Positions 9,685 to 19,829 of a DNA stretch of 64,000 nt are shown one piece after another; within the stretch, counting starts at the first letter, position 1, and every line of letters starts with the position of its first letter. The DNA is from Pseudomonas graminis (GTDB lineage Bacteria; Pseudomonadota; Gammaproteobacteria; Pseudomonadales; Pseudomonadaceae). The DNA lies in contig NZ_MTSB01000012.1 in the NCBI RefSeq assembly GCF_002093745.1, forward strand, positions 62,001 to 126,000, in the 5' to 3' direction. The notes under the pieces are model-generated. The model worked only from the letters and a program-made list of their open reading frames with translations, made no database searches and had not been told where the DNA came from. The position numbers were made by a program, and so were the translations under genes.

Positions 9685-10539
9685 TCAACCCACCGGGTTC
9701 GGTGAGGGCGTGCGGGGTACGCGGCCCGGATAGACGGCCCCCATCACTTCAATATCATTCTTGCTGAGCGTTTTGCCGACATTGATGATCTCGAAGTCGC
9801 CAAGGGTCAGGCCGTTGGGAATATCGAAGTGCATGATCGAGTCACGGTCATACGCTGAATGGTGGAAATCGGCGGCCTCGTAGCGGTCGAGGAAGTTGGT
9901 ATTGACCTCTTCGTCACTCAGCCCTGCCTGTGCAAGCAAGGTGCGCAGCAGTGGCTCGTCCCACGGAATGTTTGCCTGAGGGTGCTGGTGCTCGTGAACG
10001 GCGCCCAGGGCGTGCCCGAACTCGTGGAGTACGATGCGCGTCAGTTCTGCGGCCGGTTTGAGGTCGGCTGTGTATATCTCTTTGACATTGAACTCCATCG
10101 TGGCCTCGTCCTGCGCTGCCAGCAGGGCATCGGTGCCGATTGCGCTCCAGTTCAGGTGCTCGTTGAAACCGATGCGGATATCGCTCTCACCCTCTGTCAC
10201 GAATTCGAATTTCAGGTTGATGTGCGGTAGCCATTGCTTTGCGGCCTCGATGACCGGGCCGGTCAGGGTAGCTGGCGGGTGTTTTTGGAAAAGAATCTTC
10301 AAGGTTCGACCGCGCGCCCAGTACTTGGTGAATGACACCAGAAGGCGTGCCTGATGATGTGCCGTATCCGTGCCTTGGGCCGCCTCTGAGGTGTAGGGCG
10401 GAACGAGGGCCGCATTGGCCGGGTTTTCGCGGATGGCGACGTCGTATGCCGCCTGTTGGTTATCGGCAATGCGCATGCAGCAGGAGGCTGGCAGTTTTAC
10501 GTTCTGATCGGATGAAACGGGCATGTAAGAGACCTTCAT
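9685..10539 (-). CDS. Astacin-like zinc metalloprotease, no signal peptide
   Basis: A 284-residue predicted metzincin protease. The zinc site is HEFGHALGAVHEH (H172, E173, H176, H182, E183), the astacin-type HExxHxxxxxHE, and a Met-turn block, YDRDSIMHF (M236), follows 54 residues later as in astacins (M12A). Residues 60-120 resemble the N-terminal strand region of the catalytic domain (KYWARGRTLKILF, AAKQWLP, DIRIGF). There is no signal peptide and no propeptide of usual size. Two starts are possible, 10539 (GGAAG upstream) and 10524 (AAGG upstream). Cellular location and substrate are unknown. It sits in a slot between yffB and dapC whose content I recall differing in P. aeruginosa. I saw no hrp box upstream. 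Confidence 0.85.
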   Translation of the reverse strand: MKVSYMPVSSDQNVKLPASCCMRIADNQQAAYDVAIRENPANAALVPPYTSEAAQGTDTAHHQARLLVSFTKYWARGRTLKILFQKHPPATLTGPVIEAAKQWLPHINLKFEFVTEGESDIRIGFNEHLNWSAIGTDALLAAQDEATMEFNVKEIYTADLKPAAELTRIVLHEFGHALGAVHEHQHPQANIPWDEPLLRTLLAQAGLSDEEVNTNFLDRYEAADFHHSAYDRDSIMHFDIPNGLTLGDFEIINVGKTLSKNDIEVMGAVYPGRVPRTPSPNPVG

Positions 10540-10621
10540 GGTAAATCGCTTCCATCGGGAAGCCTTGAAAATGAAGGGTGAAAGTACCGTCGCAAGCGGC
10601 GTGGCGGGTGGTAACTAATTA

Positions 10622-10648
10622 CCCCGCCGCACATTGCATGCGGCGGGG
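10622..10648 (-). terminator. Hairpin after dapC
   Basis: CCCCGCCGCA and TGCGGCGGGG form a perfect 10-bp stem with a 7-base loop, just after the dapC stop on the leftward strand. It is followed by TAATTAGTT rather than a long T-run. A likely transcription end for dapC, also separating it from the protease gene. Confidence 0.6.
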
Positions 10649-10656
10649 CGGCTGGC

Positions 10657-11850
10657 TTACTTGAGCACGAAGGCCCGGATGCGTTCAGCGGCTTCGATGC
10701 ACTCGGCCAATGGAGCGACCAGCGCCAGGCGCACGCGCCCCGCACCCGGGTTGACGCCGTCGACTTCCCTGGAGAGGTACGACCCCGGAACGGCGGTGAC
10801 GTGTTGATCGACGTACAGATCGCGGCAGAATGCAGCGTCATCAGTGCCCACGTGTGGCCACAGATAAAAACCGCCGTCCGGACGCTGTACATCGAGCACC
10901 GGAGACAGGATGTCGAGCACGGCATCGAACTTTTCGCGGTACAGGTCGCGGTTGGCGCGTACGTGTTCTTCGTCGTTCCAGGCAGCAATGCTGGCCAGTT
11001 GGGTTTGCACCGGCATCGCGCAGCCGTGATAAGTGCGATACAGCAGGAACGCCTTCAGAATCTCGGCATCACCCGCGACAAAACCCGAACGCAGCCCTGG
11101 CAGGTTGGAGCGCTTTGACAGGCTGTGGAACACCACGCAGCGCTTGAAATCCTGACGACCCAGTTCGACGCAAGCACTGAGCAGGCCGGGCGGCGGAGTC
11201 TGCTCGTCGAAGTACAGCTCGCTGTAGCACTCATCGGCGGCAATCACGAAGTCATGCTCGTCAGCCAGCGCAATGAGTTTTTTCAGGGTTTCGACCGGGA
11301 TCAAGGCCCCGGTCGGGTTGCCTGGCGAGCACAGGAAGAGAATCTGGCAGCGCTTCCAGATGTCCGGGCTGACTGCATCGAAGTCAGGGTTGAAGCCGTT
11401 TTCGCTCTGGCACGGAAGGTAGTGCGGCTGAGCACCGGCCAGAAAGGCCGCGCCTTCATAGATCTGATAAAACGGATTCGGGCTGATCACCAGACCGTCA
11501 TCGCTGCGGTTGACCACTGTCTGGGTGAAGGCGAACAGCGCTTCACGCGTGCCATTGACCGGTAACACATGGCGCGCCGGGTCGATCCAGCCTTGCGGCA
11601 CGCCAAATCGACGGCTGCACCAGCCTGCAATCGCTTCGCGCAGTGCAGGAATACCCAGTGTGGTCGGATACACCGCCATTTGATCGAGGTTGTCAGCCAG
11701 CGCCTTGGCAACGAAATCCGGAGAGCGGTGCTTCGGCTCGCCGATGGACAGCGCCACCGGGCGTTTTTCCGGGTTGGGCGTCACGCCGCCCAGCAAGGCG
11801 CGAAGCTTCTCGAAAGGGTAGGGCTGAAGCAGTTGCATGGCGTTATTCAT
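10657..11850 (-). CDS. dapC: Succinyldiaminopimelate transaminase DapC
   Basis: Converts N-succinyl-2-amino-6-oxopimelate to N-succinyl-LL-DAP with glutamate as donor. A class I/II PLP aminotransferase of 397 residues; PLP lysine K246 in SLSKRSNLPGLRSG, with FLCSPGNPTGAL and AADECYSELYFDE as the usual cofactor-contact blocks. The ATG at 11850 follows GAGGAAC at proper spacing. Genomic company (dapD, dapE, glnD) supports DapC rather than another aminotransferase. A stable hairpin follows the stop. Spacing to glnD upstream is 51 bp, so glnD-dapC may be co-transcribed. Confidence 0.93.
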   Translation of the reverse strand: MNNAMQLLQPYPFEKLRALLGGVTPNPEKRPVALSIGEPKHRSPDFVAKALADNLDQMAVYPTTLGIPALREAIAGWCSRRFGVPQGWIDPARHVLPVNGTREALFAFTQTVVNRSDDGLVISPNPFYQIYEGAAFLAGAQPHYLPCQSENGFNPDFDAVSPDIWKRCQILFLCSPGNPTGALIPVETLKKLIALADEHDFVIAADECYSELYFDEQTPPPGLLSACVELGRQDFKRCVVFHSLSKRSNLPGLRSGFVAGDAEILKAFLLYRTYHGCAMPVQTQLASIAAWNDEEHVRANRDLYREKFDAVLDILSPVLDVQRPDGGFYLWPHVGTDDAAFCRDLYVDQHVTAVPGSYLSREVDGVNPGAGRVRLALVAPLAECIEAAERIRAFVLK

Positions 11851-11901
11851 GAAACGTGTTCCTCAATGAGCTGCGTTGAGCCGATGCGTGTAGTCGAGTG
11901 T

Positions 11902-14598
11902 TCATATGCTGATGCGCAGACCGCCACGGGTGTCCGAATTGACGCTCAGTTGCTTGACGATGGCTTCCTGCAGCCGGCTGCACAATTGCGGGTCGGAAAG
12001 CGGCTGATTGTGGGCATCGGTGATGAAGAAAACGTCCTCCACGCGTTCGCCCAGGGTCGCAATCTTGGCGTTTTGCAAGGACAGGTCAAACTCCAGAAAG
12101 ATCTTGCCGATACGTGCCAGCAGGCCGGGCCGGTCCGGTGCCAGCAGTTCCAGCACGGTGACCGGACGCTGGGCATCATTGTGAATGGTGACCTGCGGCG
12201 CGAAGGCAAAGTGCTTGAGCTGGCGGGGTACGCGGCGCTTGATGATCGTCGGGTAGTCATCCGGGTTGCGCAGCGCTTCGGTAAGGCCGTCGCGAATGTC
12301 CTGAATGCGTTCCGGGTTATTGCCGATCGAGCCGCCCTCATGGTCCAGCACAATGTAGGTGTCGAGCGTGAACTGACTGCTGGACGTGATGATGCGGGCG
12401 TCATGAATGTTCAGGTTCAACTGATCCATCGCGGCCACGGTCACGGCGAAGAAGTCGTGCTGGTCAGGCGCATAGATGAATATCTGCGTGCCACCCTCGA
12501 ATTCGCGCTGGGTGGTTTCCTTGATCAGTACCAGCGGCCCGCCGTCGGCTGGCTGCTGCAGGATCGCGTCACTGTGCCAGGCAACATCGCCCGCGGTGTG
12601 GCGCAGGAAATAATCGTCACCCAAGGCCGACCAGAGTTGCTCGACGTCGTCCGGATCGGTGCCATTGCGCACAAGAATATCCAGCGCGGCTATCTGGGTG
12701 CGTCGAATCTGCTCCTCTCTGTCGACCGGGTTCTCCAGGCCACGACGCAGGGCACGTTTGGTCTCGGTGTACAGCTGGCGCAACAGACTCGCACGCCATG
12801 AGTTCCAGAGCGTCGGGTTCGTCGCGTTGATATCGGCGACGGTCAGCACGTACAGATAATCAAGATGCACTTCATCGCCGACGAACTGGGCAAAGTCGTG
12901 GATGACCTGCGGATCGGAAAGGTCTTTGCGTTGTGCGGTGGTGGACATCACCAGATGGTTGCTCACCAGCCAGACGATAAGCCGGTTGTCCCACGCGGGC
13001 AGATGATGGCGCTCGCCAAAAGCCTGTGCGTCTACGGCACCGAGTTCGGAGTGGTCCCCGCCCCGGCCTTTGCCGATGTCGTGATACAGCCCGGCGAGGT
13101 AGATCAGTTCCGGTTTCGGCAGGCGGGCCATGATCTTGCTGGCCAGCGGGAATTTCTCGGACACCTCGGTGTACTGCAGCTTGCGCAGGTGCTTGATCAG
13201 ATTCAGCGTGTGCGCGTCGACCGTGTAGATATGGAACAGGTCATGCTGCATCTGCCCGACAATATGGCCGAACTCAGGCAGGTACAGCCCCAGAATGCCG
13301 TAACGGTTCATGCGCCGCAGGTTGCGATGGATGCCTGTCTCGCATTTGAACAGCTCGATGAACAGGCTGGTGTTGCGAATATCGTTGCGGAAATCGTCGT
13401 TGATCAGGTGCCGATGTTCGCGCAGCAGGCGAATGGTGTCAGCGCGCACGCCCTTTATCTCGGGGTGCTGGGCCATCAGCACGAAAATCTCGATCATGGC
13501 GAAAGGCGTACGTTTGAAAACGTTCGGGTGAGTCGCTTCTATATAGCCGTCGTGCAACTGGAAACGCGAGTTGATCGGCTGGGGGGTGCCACTGTCGTCG
13601 GAAAGGATCACTTCCTCGAAGTGCTGGATGATCAGGTCGCTCAGCTCGGCAATGCTCATGACCACGCGGTAGTACTTCTGCATGAAGCGCTCGATGGCGA
13701 GCTTGGCGTCATTGTCTTCATAGCCCAGCAGCCCGGCGATACGTACCTGATAATCAAACAGCAGCCGGTCTTCGGAGCGTCCGGCCAGCATGTGCAGGGC
13801 ATAGCGCACTTTCCACAGGAATTCCTGAGAGGACGCCAGCAAGGCGTTTTCGCTTCCCAGCAAAAAGCCTTCACCTGCCAGTGCGTGCAGATTCAGGGTG
13901 CCGTACTGGCGTCGTGCGACCCAGAGAATGGTCTGAATGTCGCGCAGCCCGCCCGGCGAGCCCTTGACGTTGGGTTCCAGGTTGTATTCGGTGTCGTTGT
14001 ACTTGTGGTGGCGTTTTTTCTGCTCGGCGTGCTTGGCCAGGAAGAACTCTTTGCTCGGCCACATGTGCCGGGTGCTGGTGACTTCCAGCATGCGTTGCCG
14101 CAGGTGCTCGGGGCCGGCGATGGTGCGACTTTCCATCAGGTTGGTGATCACCGTCAGGTCGGCCAGCCCTTCCTGTGCGCATTCCCGCACCGAGCGTACG
14201 CTCTGTCCGACTTCCAGGCCAATGTCCCACAGCAACGTCAGAAAACGCTCGATAGGGTCGCGGAAAACTTCGTGATCATCGCTGTCGAGCAGGATCAGCA
14301 GGTCAATGTCCGAATACGGGTGCAGTTCACCGCGACCATAACCGCCCACTGCCAGCAACGCGATGTCGGCGTCTTCGCTCCATTCGAACTGATCCCAGGC
14401 CTGTTGCAGGATGTTGTCCACGAACCAGGCCCGGTCCTCGATCAGCCGGCGAATATCGCGGCCTGACCTGAAACGATCGTCAAGAACGTCCCTTGCTCTG
14501 CGGATCGCCTTCTTGAACGCAGCGATGGGGCTGGCTTTCAAGGCCAGTTCGGCCTGAAACTGGCCACGATCGAACAGGTCCGGATCTACTTGCGGCAT
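11902..14598 (-). CDS. glnD: PII uridylyltransferase/uridylyl-removing enzyme GlnD
   Basis: Nitrogen sensor that uridylylates PII proteins when glutamine is low and removes UMP when it is high. 898 residues in the usual four-part order: nucleotidyltransferase domain with [19 protein letters not shown] (residues 85-103, catalytic D97 and D99); a linker; an HD domain with [16 protein letters not shown] near residues 510-525 for UMP removal; and two C-terminal ACT domains that bind glutamine, one starting near [12 protein letters not shown] and one near [16 protein letters not shown]. All key residues are present. Lies 64 bp after map on the same strand. Confidence 0.96.
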   Translation of the reverse strand: MPQVDPDLFDRGQFQAELALKASPIAAFKKAIRRARDVLDDRFRSGRDIRRLIEDRAWFVDNILQQAWDQFEWSEDADIALLAVGGYGRGELHPYSDIDLLILLDSDDHEVFRDPIERFLTLLWDIGLEVGQSVRSVRECAQEGLADLTVITNLMESRTIAGPEHLRQRMLEVTSTRHMWPSKEFFLAKHAEQKKRHHKYNDTEYNLEPNVKGSPGGLRDIQTILWVARRQYGTLNLHALAGEGFLLGSENALLASSQEFLWKVRYALHMLAGRSEDRLLFDYQVRIAGLLGYEDNDAKLAIERFMQKYYRVVMSIAELSDLIIQHFEEVILSDDSGTPQPINSRFQLHDGYIEATHPNVFKRTPFAMIEIFVLMAQHPEIKGVRADTIRLLREHRHLINDDFRNDIRNTSLFIELFKCETGIHRNLRRMNRYGILGLYLPEFGHIVGQMQHDLFHIYTVDAHTLNLIKHLRKLQYTEVSEKFPLASKIMARLPKPELIYLAGLYHDIGKGRGGDHSELGAVDAQAFGERHHLPAWDNRLIVWLVSNHLVMSTTAQRKDLSDPQVIHDFAQFVGDEVHLDYLYVLTVADINATNPTLWNSWRASLLRQLYTETKRALRRGLENPVDREEQIRRTQIAALDILVRNGTDPDDVEQLWSALGDDYFLRHTAGDVAWHSDAILQQPADGGPLVLIKETTQREFEGGTQIFIYAPDQHDFFAVTVAAMDQLNLNIHDARIITSSSQFTLDTYIVLDHEGGSIGNNPERIQDIRDGLTEALRNPDDYPTIIKRRVPRQLKHFAFAPQVTIHNDAQRPVTVLELLAPDRPGLLARIGKIFLEFDLSLQNAKIATLGERVEDVFFITDAHNQPLSDPQLCSRLQEAIVKQLSVNSDTRGGLRISI

Positions 14599-14662
14599 TG
14601 AGCAGTATTCCTCGTATCGGGCTGCAGATGGGTCAACAGGCGTTCAGTCAGGCAAGCCCGTG

Positions 14663-15445
14663 TCAGGGCGCCTTTTGTGCAATGGTATCGTCGCTACGTA
14701 AAGTGAAGATTTCGTAACCGTCAGCGGTCACCAGCAGTGTGTGTTCCCACTGTGCCGACAGCTTGCGGTCCTTGGTGATCGCCGTCCAGCCATCACCCAG
14801 AATCTTGGTTTCAGGGCGGCCCTGATTGATCATCGGTTCGATGGTGAAGGTCATGCCTTCCTGCAGCTCGATACCGGTGCCGGCCTCGCCGAAGTGCATG
14901 ACTTGCGGCTCTTCATGAAACACCTTGCCGATGCCGTGGCCGCAGAACTCCCGAACCACCGAGAAACCGTTTTTTTCAGCGTGTTTCTGGATGACGGCGC
15001 CGATATCGCCCAGGCGAGTGCCGGGTTTGACGATTTCGATGGCCTTGTACAGGCACTCCTGGGTCACTTTCGACAAGCGCTCGGCCCATACCGGAACCGT
15101 GCCGACATGGAACATCCGGCTGGTGTCGCCGTGGTAGCCGTCCTTGATGACGGTGACGTCGATGTTGAGCGAGTCACCGTCCTTCAGCTTTTTATCGCTC
15201 GGGATGCCGTGGCAGACCACCTGATTGATCGAGGTGCAGATGGACTTGGGAAAACCCTTGTAGTTGAGCGGGGCGGGGATCGCCTTCTGCTCGTTGACTA
15301 TATAGTCATGGCAGATGCGGTCCAGCTCTTCGGTGGTGATGCCGGGTTTGACGTACGGGGCGATCATTTCCAGGACCTCGGCGGCCAGACGGCCGGCGAT
15401 GCGCATCTTTTCGATGTCTTCCGGGGTTTTGAGGGTGATTGTCAT
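14663..15445 (-). CDS. map: Methionine aminopeptidase, type I
   Basis: Removes the initiator methionine from nascent proteins. 260 residues with all five metal ligands visible: D96, D107, H170, E203 and E234, and the substrate-side H79 in VVCHGIP. It lacks the N-terminal zinc finger of eukaryotic type Ib enzymes. It is divergent from rpsB, a common arrangement in proteobacteria, and glnD follows on the same strand. Confidence 0.96.
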   Translation of the reverse strand: MTITLKTPEDIEKMRIAGRLAAEVLEMIAPYVKPGITTEELDRICHDYIVNEQKAIPAPLNYKGFPKSICTSINQVVCHGIPSDKKLKDGDSLNIDVTVIKDGYHGDTSRMFHVGTVPVWAERLSKVTQECLYKAIEIVKPGTRLGDIGAVIQKHAEKNGFSVVREFCGHGIGKVFHEEPQVMHFGEAGTGIELQEGMTFTIEPMINQGRPETKILGDGWTAITKDRKLSAQWEHTLLVTADGYEIFTLRSDDTIAQKAP

Positions 15446-15756
15446 ACTGAATCTCTCGACGTGTCGGGCACGCGGCTGGTGCGCAAAGCGGCAATTCTAT
15501 CAGACCGCCCGCGCCCGGTGATCATCGCTTCCTTCTATAGGCAATCGGTGCGCGCCTAAAGTGCTGTAAAACAAGAAGTTCACGGGAGTTCCGTTCTCTT
15601 CCCTTTTGTGATATAAAATGCGCCGCTTTCCAAGGTCCGTCCTTGAAGCACAAACCCACACACGTGTCGACACGATGACCTGGGTGCCCTTGGCAGATGC
15701 CACTGGTTGGTCATTGGGATACGTGGAGGCCTAACCCGACTTATCAAGGAACTATC
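15446..15756. other. map/rpsB divergent intergenic region with rpsB leader
   Basis: 311 bp without a gene. It holds the promoters of the divergent map and rpsB genes and, from about 15624, a roughly 130-base rpsB leader. In E. coli and related bacteria the rpsB leader carries an element bound by S2 for autogenous control, so the same is expected here; I cannot fold it reliably. Nothing else is seen. Confidence 0.6.
15609..15617 (+). promoter_or_regulatory. Extended -10 promoter of rpsB
   Basis: TGATATAAA fits an extended -10 (TGn then TATAAA), followed by the GC-rich ATGCGCCGC typical of a stringently controlled discriminator. No good -35 is visible. The predicted start is near 15624. Confidence 0.55.
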
Positions 15757-16500
15757 ATGTCCCAAGTCAATATGCGCGATATGCTGAAGGCTGGTTGCCA
15801 CTTCGGCCACCAGACCCGTTACTGGAACCCGAAAATGGGTAAGTACATTTTCGGCGCGCGTAACAAGATTCACATCATCAACCTTGAAAAAACCCTGCCT
15901 ATGTTCAACGAAGCTCTGACTTTCGTTGAGCGCCTGGCTTCGGGCAAAAACAAGATTCTGTTCGTCGGCACCAAGCGCTCCGCTGGCAAGATCGTTGCTG
16001 AAGAAGCAGCACGTTGCGGTTCGCCGTACGTCGATCATCGCTGGTTGGGCGGCATGCTGACCAACTTCAAGACCATCCGTCAGTCGATCAAACGTCTGCG
16101 CGAGCTGGAAGTACAGGCTGAAGACGGTACTTTCGCCAAGCTGACCAAGAAAGAAGCCCTGATGCGCACCCGTGATCTGGAAAAACTGGATCGCAGCCTG
16201 GGTGGTATCAAGGACATGGGCGGTCTGCCAGACGCACTGTTCGTTATCGACGTTGATCACGAGCGCATCGCGATCACCGAAGCCAACAAGCTGGGCATCC
16301 CTGTTATTGGCGTTGTCGATACCAACAGCAGCCCTGAAGGCGTTGACTACATCATCCCGGGCAACGATGACGCAATCCGCGCTATCCAGCTGTACATGGG
16401 TTCGATGGCTGACGCTGTTATCCGTGGTCGTAACAATGTTGCTGGCGGCACCGACGTATTCGTCGAAGAAGCTCCAGCTGCAGCCGCTGTAGAGGGCTGA
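15757..16500 (+). CDS. rpsB: 30S ribosomal protein S2
   Basis: Small-subunit ribosomal protein that joins late in assembly and is needed for S1 binding. 247 residues, start [20 protein letters not shown] with AAGGA upstream. Family blocks present: [44 protein letters not shown] and [14 protein letters not shown]. The ORF is open upstream to 15697 but S2 similarity begins at 15757. Paired with tsf through a strong terminator at 16532, as in E. coli, where S2 represses the transcript. Confidence 0.98.
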   Translation: MSQVNMRDMLKAGCHFGHQTRYWNPKMGKYIFGARNKIHIINLEKTLPMFNEALTFVERLASGKNKILFVGTKRSAGKIVAEEAARCGSPYVDHRWLGGMLTNFKTIRQSIKRLRELEVQAEDGTFAKLTKKEALMRTRDLEKLDRSLGGIKDMGGLPDALFVIDVDHERIAITEANKLGIPVIGVVDTNSSPEGVDYIIPGNDDAIRAIQLYMGSMADAVIRGRNNVAGGTDVFVEEAPAAAAVEG

Positions 16501-16531
16501 GTAAAAACGCCTGGCGTTTACTCAGTACGCG

Positions 16532-16555
16532 AAAAGGGGGCTTAGCCCCCTTTTT
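16532..16555 (+). terminator. rpsB terminator/attenuator before tsf
   Basis: AAAAGGGGGC, loop TTA, GCCCCCTTTTT: a textbook intrinsic terminator 31 bp after the rpsB stop. Since tsf follows on the same strand, it probably allows partial read-through. Confidence 0.85.
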
Positions 16556-16690
16556 GCCACCTAGGAAATGATTTTTCGGTCTGTAGCCATGACTTTGCTG
16601 TCATGTGTTGCTGCCACCCTGATTTTTCAAGAATTGCACGCCCGGCGAGCCGGGTGGAATGGTTGAAGACCTATCCAAGAGGATTTTGAA

Positions 16691-17554
16691 ATGGCAGAGA
16701 TTACTGCAGCGTTGGTCAAAGAACTGCGCGAGCGTACCGGCGAAGGCATGATGGATTGCAAAAAGGCCTTGACCAAGGCTGGCGGCGACATCGAAAAAGC
16801 AATCGACGACATGCGTGCTTCCGGCGCCATCAAGGCCGCCAAGAAAGCAGGCAACGTTGCTGCTGAAGGCGCTATCGCTATCAAGGACGACGGCAAGGCT
16901 GCCGTTATCATCGAAGTCAACTCGCAGACCGACTTCCTGGCTCTGCAGGAAGACTTCAAGAGCTTCGTCGCTGCAAGCGTCGAAAAAGCTTTTGCCGAGA
17001 AGATGACTGATGTCGCTCCGCTGATCGAAGCTCAGGAAGCTGCGCGTCTGGTGCTGGTCGGCAAAGTTGGCGAAAACGTCAATATCCGCCGCCTGAAGCG
17101 CATCGAAGGTGACGTTGTAGGTACTTACCTGCACGGCAACAAGATCGGTGTGGTTGTCACCCTCAAGGGTGGCGACGTCGAGCTGGCTAAAGATATCGCC
17201 ATGCACGTAGCGGCAAGCAACCCCGAGTTCCTGTTCCCTTCGGAAGTGTCGGCCGAAGCGATCGAGCGCGAGAAGAATGTCTTCCTGCAGCTGAACGAAG
17301 ACAAGATCAAAGGCAAGCCGGCTGAAATCGTCGAGAAAATGGTGGGCGGCCGTATCACCAAGTTCCTGGCAGAAGCCAGCCTGGTCGAGCAGGCTTTCGT
17401 CAAGAACCCTGAAGTCAAAATCGGTGATCTGGCCAAGAAGGCTGGCGCTGAAATCGTATCGTTCACCTACTTCAAGGTCGGTGAAGGCATCGAGAAGCCA
17501 GTCGACAACTTCGCTGAAGAAGTCGCTGCTCAAGTAGCTGCCAGCAAGCAGTAA
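16691..17554 (+). CDS. tsf: Elongation factor Ts
   Basis: Guanine-nucleotide exchange factor for EF-Tu. 287 residues: N-terminal UBA-like domain (ITAALVKELRERTGEGMMDC), core with the EF-Tu-contacting TDFL motif (NSQTDFLALQEDF), and a C-terminal segment with ASLVEQAFVKNPE. AGAGGA lies upstream of the ATG. Follows rpsB after a 190-bp spacer that holds the terminator. The unusual codon purity (mostly GC-ending) marks a highly expressed gene. Confidence 0.98.
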   Translation: MAEITAALVKELRERTGEGMMDCKKALTKAGGDIEKAIDDMRASGAIKAAKKAGNVAAEGAIAIKDDGKAAVIIEVNSQTDFLALQEDFKSFVAASVEKAFAEKMTDVAPLIEAQEAARLVLVGKVGENVNIRRLKRIEGDVVGTYLHGNKIGVVVTLKGGDVELAKDIAMHVAASNPEFLFPSEVSAEAIEREKNVFLQLNEDKIKGKPAEIVEKMVGGRITKFLAEASLVEQAFVKNPEVKIGDLAKKAGAEIVSFTYFKVGEGIEKPVDNFAEEVAAQVAASKQ

Positions 17555-17576
17555 GACGGTTTTCCAACTGTCGCCC

Positions 17577-17612
17577 CAAAGAGGCTGCCCGCTTACGCGT
17601 GCGGCCTCTTTG
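17577..17612 (+). terminator. Inverted repeat after tsf
   Basis: CAAAGAGGC at 17577-17585 pairs with GCCTCTTTG at 17604-17612, with further pairing inside (CCGC/GCGT). It lies 22 bp after the tsf stop. There is no T-run, so it may be a weak or Rho-assisted end, with pyrH starting 148 bp later. Confidence 0.5.
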
Positions 17613-17759
17613 TCGAAAGAGAAAAGGAAATTTTCCTTGGAGATTGTGCTCACAAGGCTGCATTCTCCCGACGCTTTTGGAGCGTCAAGCTAAAGTAAGC
17701 GCAGGCTTGAAATAGCCCGCACAGATTTTTTTCAGAAAACGCCGCAGGAGAGATTCGCA

Positions 17760-18503
17760 ATGGCTCAGCAGGGCAGTGGTTATCAGGCTCGCTATAAACG
17801 CATTCTACTCAAGCTTAGCGGCGAGGCCCTCATGGGCTCGGAAGAGTTCGGCATCGACCCCAAGGTGCTGGATCGCATGGCGCTCGAAGTCGGCCAACTG
17901 GTCGGTATCGGTGTTCAGGTCGGTCTGGTCATCGGCGGCGGCAACCTGTTCCGTGGCGCGGCATTGAGTGCTGCAGGCATGGATCGGGTCACAGGCGATC
18001 ACATGGGGATGCTGGCCACTGTGATGAACGCGCTGGCGATGCGCGATGCGCTGGAGCGCGCTAATATCACGGCTATCGTGATGTCGGCCATCTCGATGCT
18101 GGGCGTGACGGATCATTATGATCGTCGCAAGGCCATGCGCCACCTCAGTGCCAAGGAAGTGGTGATCTTCGCTGCGGGTACGGGTAATCCGTTCTTCACA
18201 ACCGATTCGGCTGCCTGCCTGCGCGCGATCGAAATCGACGCCGATGTGGTGCTCAAGGCGACCAAGGTGGATGGTGTGTACACCGCAGATCCATTCAAGG
18301 ACCCGAATGCCGAGAAGTTCGATCATCTGACTTACGATGAAGTGCTGGATCGCAAGCTGGGTGTGATGGATCTGACCGCAATCTGCCTGTGTCGCGATCA
18401 CAAGATGCCATTGCGTGTCTTCAACATGAACAAGCCGGGTGCCCTTCTGAATATCGTCCATGGTGGCGCCGAAGGAACCCTGATCGAGGAAGCCCAACAA
18501 TGA
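17760..18503 (+). CDS. pyrH: Uridylate kinase PyrH
   Basis: Phosphorylates UMP to UDP in pyrimidine synthesis; hexameric amino acid kinase-fold enzyme activated by GTP and inhibited by UTP. 247 residues. Blocks: [12 protein letters not shown] (phosphate loop), [30 protein letters not shown] and [20 protein letters not shown]. The start codon follows AGGAGAG. The stop overlaps the frr start by four bases (ATGA), coupling translation of the two genes. Confidence 0.97.
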   Translation: MAQQGSGYQARYKRILLKLSGEALMGSEEFGIDPKVLDRMALEVGQLVGIGVQVGLVIGGGNLFRGAALSAAGMDRVTGDHMGMLATVMNALAMRDALERANITAIVMSAISMLGVTDHYDRRKAMRHLSAKEVVIFAAGTGNPFFTTDSAACLRAIEIDADVVLKATKVDGVYTADPFKDPNAEKFDHLTYDEVLDRKLGVMDLTAICLCRDHKMPLRVFNMNKPGALLNIVHGGAEGTLIEEAQQ

Positions 18504-19057
18504 TCAACGAAATCAAGAAAGACGCTCAAGTGCGCATGCAGAAAAGCCTTGAGTCGCTGACCCATGCCTTTACCCGGATTCGCACCGGCAAGGCTCACCC
18601 GAGCATTCTGGGTGGTGTCATGGTTCCGTATTACGGTGCAGACACCCCGCTGAGCCAGGTCGCCAACGTGACCGTCAAGGACTCGCGCACCCTTCAGGTC
18701 GTGGCATTCGAGCGCAACATGCTGGCTGCCGTCGACAAGGCTATCCAGAGTTCCGGTCTGGGCTTCAACCCGACCAACCTGGGCGAGCTGCTGCTGATCT
18801 CCATGCCGGCCCTGACCGAGGAAACCCGCAAGGGCTTCACCAAACAGGCTCGCGATGCGGCAGAAGATGCGCGCGTAGCCGTGCGCAACATCCGTCGTGA
18901 TGCCCTGAGCCAGTTGAAAGACCTGGTCAAGGACAAGGAAATCAGCGAAGACGAAGAGCGCCGTGCGGCTGACGACATCCAGAAGCTGACCGACAAGTTC
19001 GTGGCGGAAATCGAAGTGGCGGTGAAGCAGAAAGAAGCTGATCTGATGGCTGTTTAA
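18500..19057 (+). CDS. frr: Ribosome recycling factor
   Basis: Together with EF-G splits the post-termination ribosome. 185 residues, [20 protein letters not shown]; the family's conserved runs [38 protein letters not shown] (here [17 protein letters not shown]) and [13 protein letters not shown] are visible. The start at 18500 lies inside the pyrH stop (ATGA); the longer frame from 18389 is only the overlap with pyrH. uppS follows after 16 bp. Confidence 0.98.
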   Translation: MINEIKKDAQVRMQKSLESLTHAFTRIRTGKAHPSILGGVMVPYYGADTPLSQVANVTVKDSRTLQVVAFERNMLAAVDKAIQSSGLGFNPTNLGELLLISMPALTEETRKGFTKQARDAAEDARVAVRNIRRDALSQLKDLVKDKEISEDEERRAADDIQKLTDKFVAEIEVAVKQKEADLMAV

Positions 19058-19073
19058 GGTTTCGGACGCTTTC

Positions 19074-19829
19074 ATGGAAAAGATAAAACCGGCCGTGCCA
19101 TCATCGGTACCGCGTCATGTCGCGATTATCATGGACGGTAACAATCGCTGGGCCAAGAAGCGCCTTTTGCCAGGTGTCGCCGGTCATAAGGCCGGCGTTG
19201 ACGCTGTGCGGGCTGTTATCGAAGTCTGTGCCGAAGCCAAGGTCGAAGTGCTGACCCTTTTCGCGTTCTCCAGTGAAAACTGGCAGCGGCCGGCCGAAGA
19301 GGTCGGTGCGTTGATGGAGCTGTTTTTCACGGCCTTGCGCCGTGAAACCAAGCGCCTGAACGAAAACGAGATCAGCTTGCGGATCATTGGCGACCGTTCG
19401 CGTTTTCATCCTGAGCTTCAGGCTGCAATGCGCGAAGCGGAAGCGCGGACCTCCGGCAACAACCGCTTTGTGTTACAGATCGCTGCCAATTACGGTGGGC
19501 AGTGGGACATTGCACAGGCTGCCCAGCGGCTGGCGCGCGAGGTTCAGGCCGGGCATCTGCAACCGGAGGACATCACCCCCGACCTGTTGCAGACCTGTCT
19601 GGCGACCGGCGACCTGCCGTTGCCAGACCTGTGCATTCGCACCGGCGGTGAGCATCGCATCAGTAACTTTCTGCTTTGGCAGCTGGCCTACGCCGAGCTG
19701 TACTTCTCCGACCTGTTCTGGCCGGACTTCAAACACGATGCCATGCGCGCTGCGCTGGCAGATTTCGCTTCTCGCCAACGTCGCTTCGGTAGAACCAGCG
19801 AACAGGTAGAAGCTGGAGCCCGGGCTTAA
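19074..19829 (+). CDS. uppS: Undecaprenyl diphosphate synthase (cis-prenyltransferase)
   Basis: Extends farnesyl diphosphate with eight isopentenyl units to make the C55 carrier lipid for peptidoglycan and O-antigen. 251 residues; MDGNNRWAK with catalytic D21, GHKAG, FSSENW and the late DLCIRTGGEHRISNFLLWQ are the five family regions. Its stop TAA shares its last A with the cdsA ATG (TAATG). Uses the products of dxr, ispD and ispF, all in this window. Confidence 0.97.
   Translation: MEKIKPAVPSSVPRHVAIIMDGNNRWAKKRLLPGVAGHKAGVDAVRAVIEVCAEAKVEVLTLFAFSSENWQRPAEEVGALMELFFTALRRETKRLNENEISLRIIGDRSRFHPELQAAMREAEARTSGNNRFVLQIAANYGGQWDIAQAAQRLAREVQAGHLQPEDITPDLLQTCLATGDLPLPDLCIRTGGEHRISNFLLWQLAYAELYFSDLFWPDFKHDAMRAALADFASRQRRFGRTSEQVEAGARA

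Noticed and set aside
9685..10660. hrp box upstream of the metalloprotease gene
   Set aside because: I looked for GGAACC with CCAC at 15-16 bp on the leftward strand and found none, so type III regulation is not claimed.
12865..14466. 533-codon frame antisense to glnD
   Set aside because: Shadow of the intact glnD reading frame; no ribosome site or domain.
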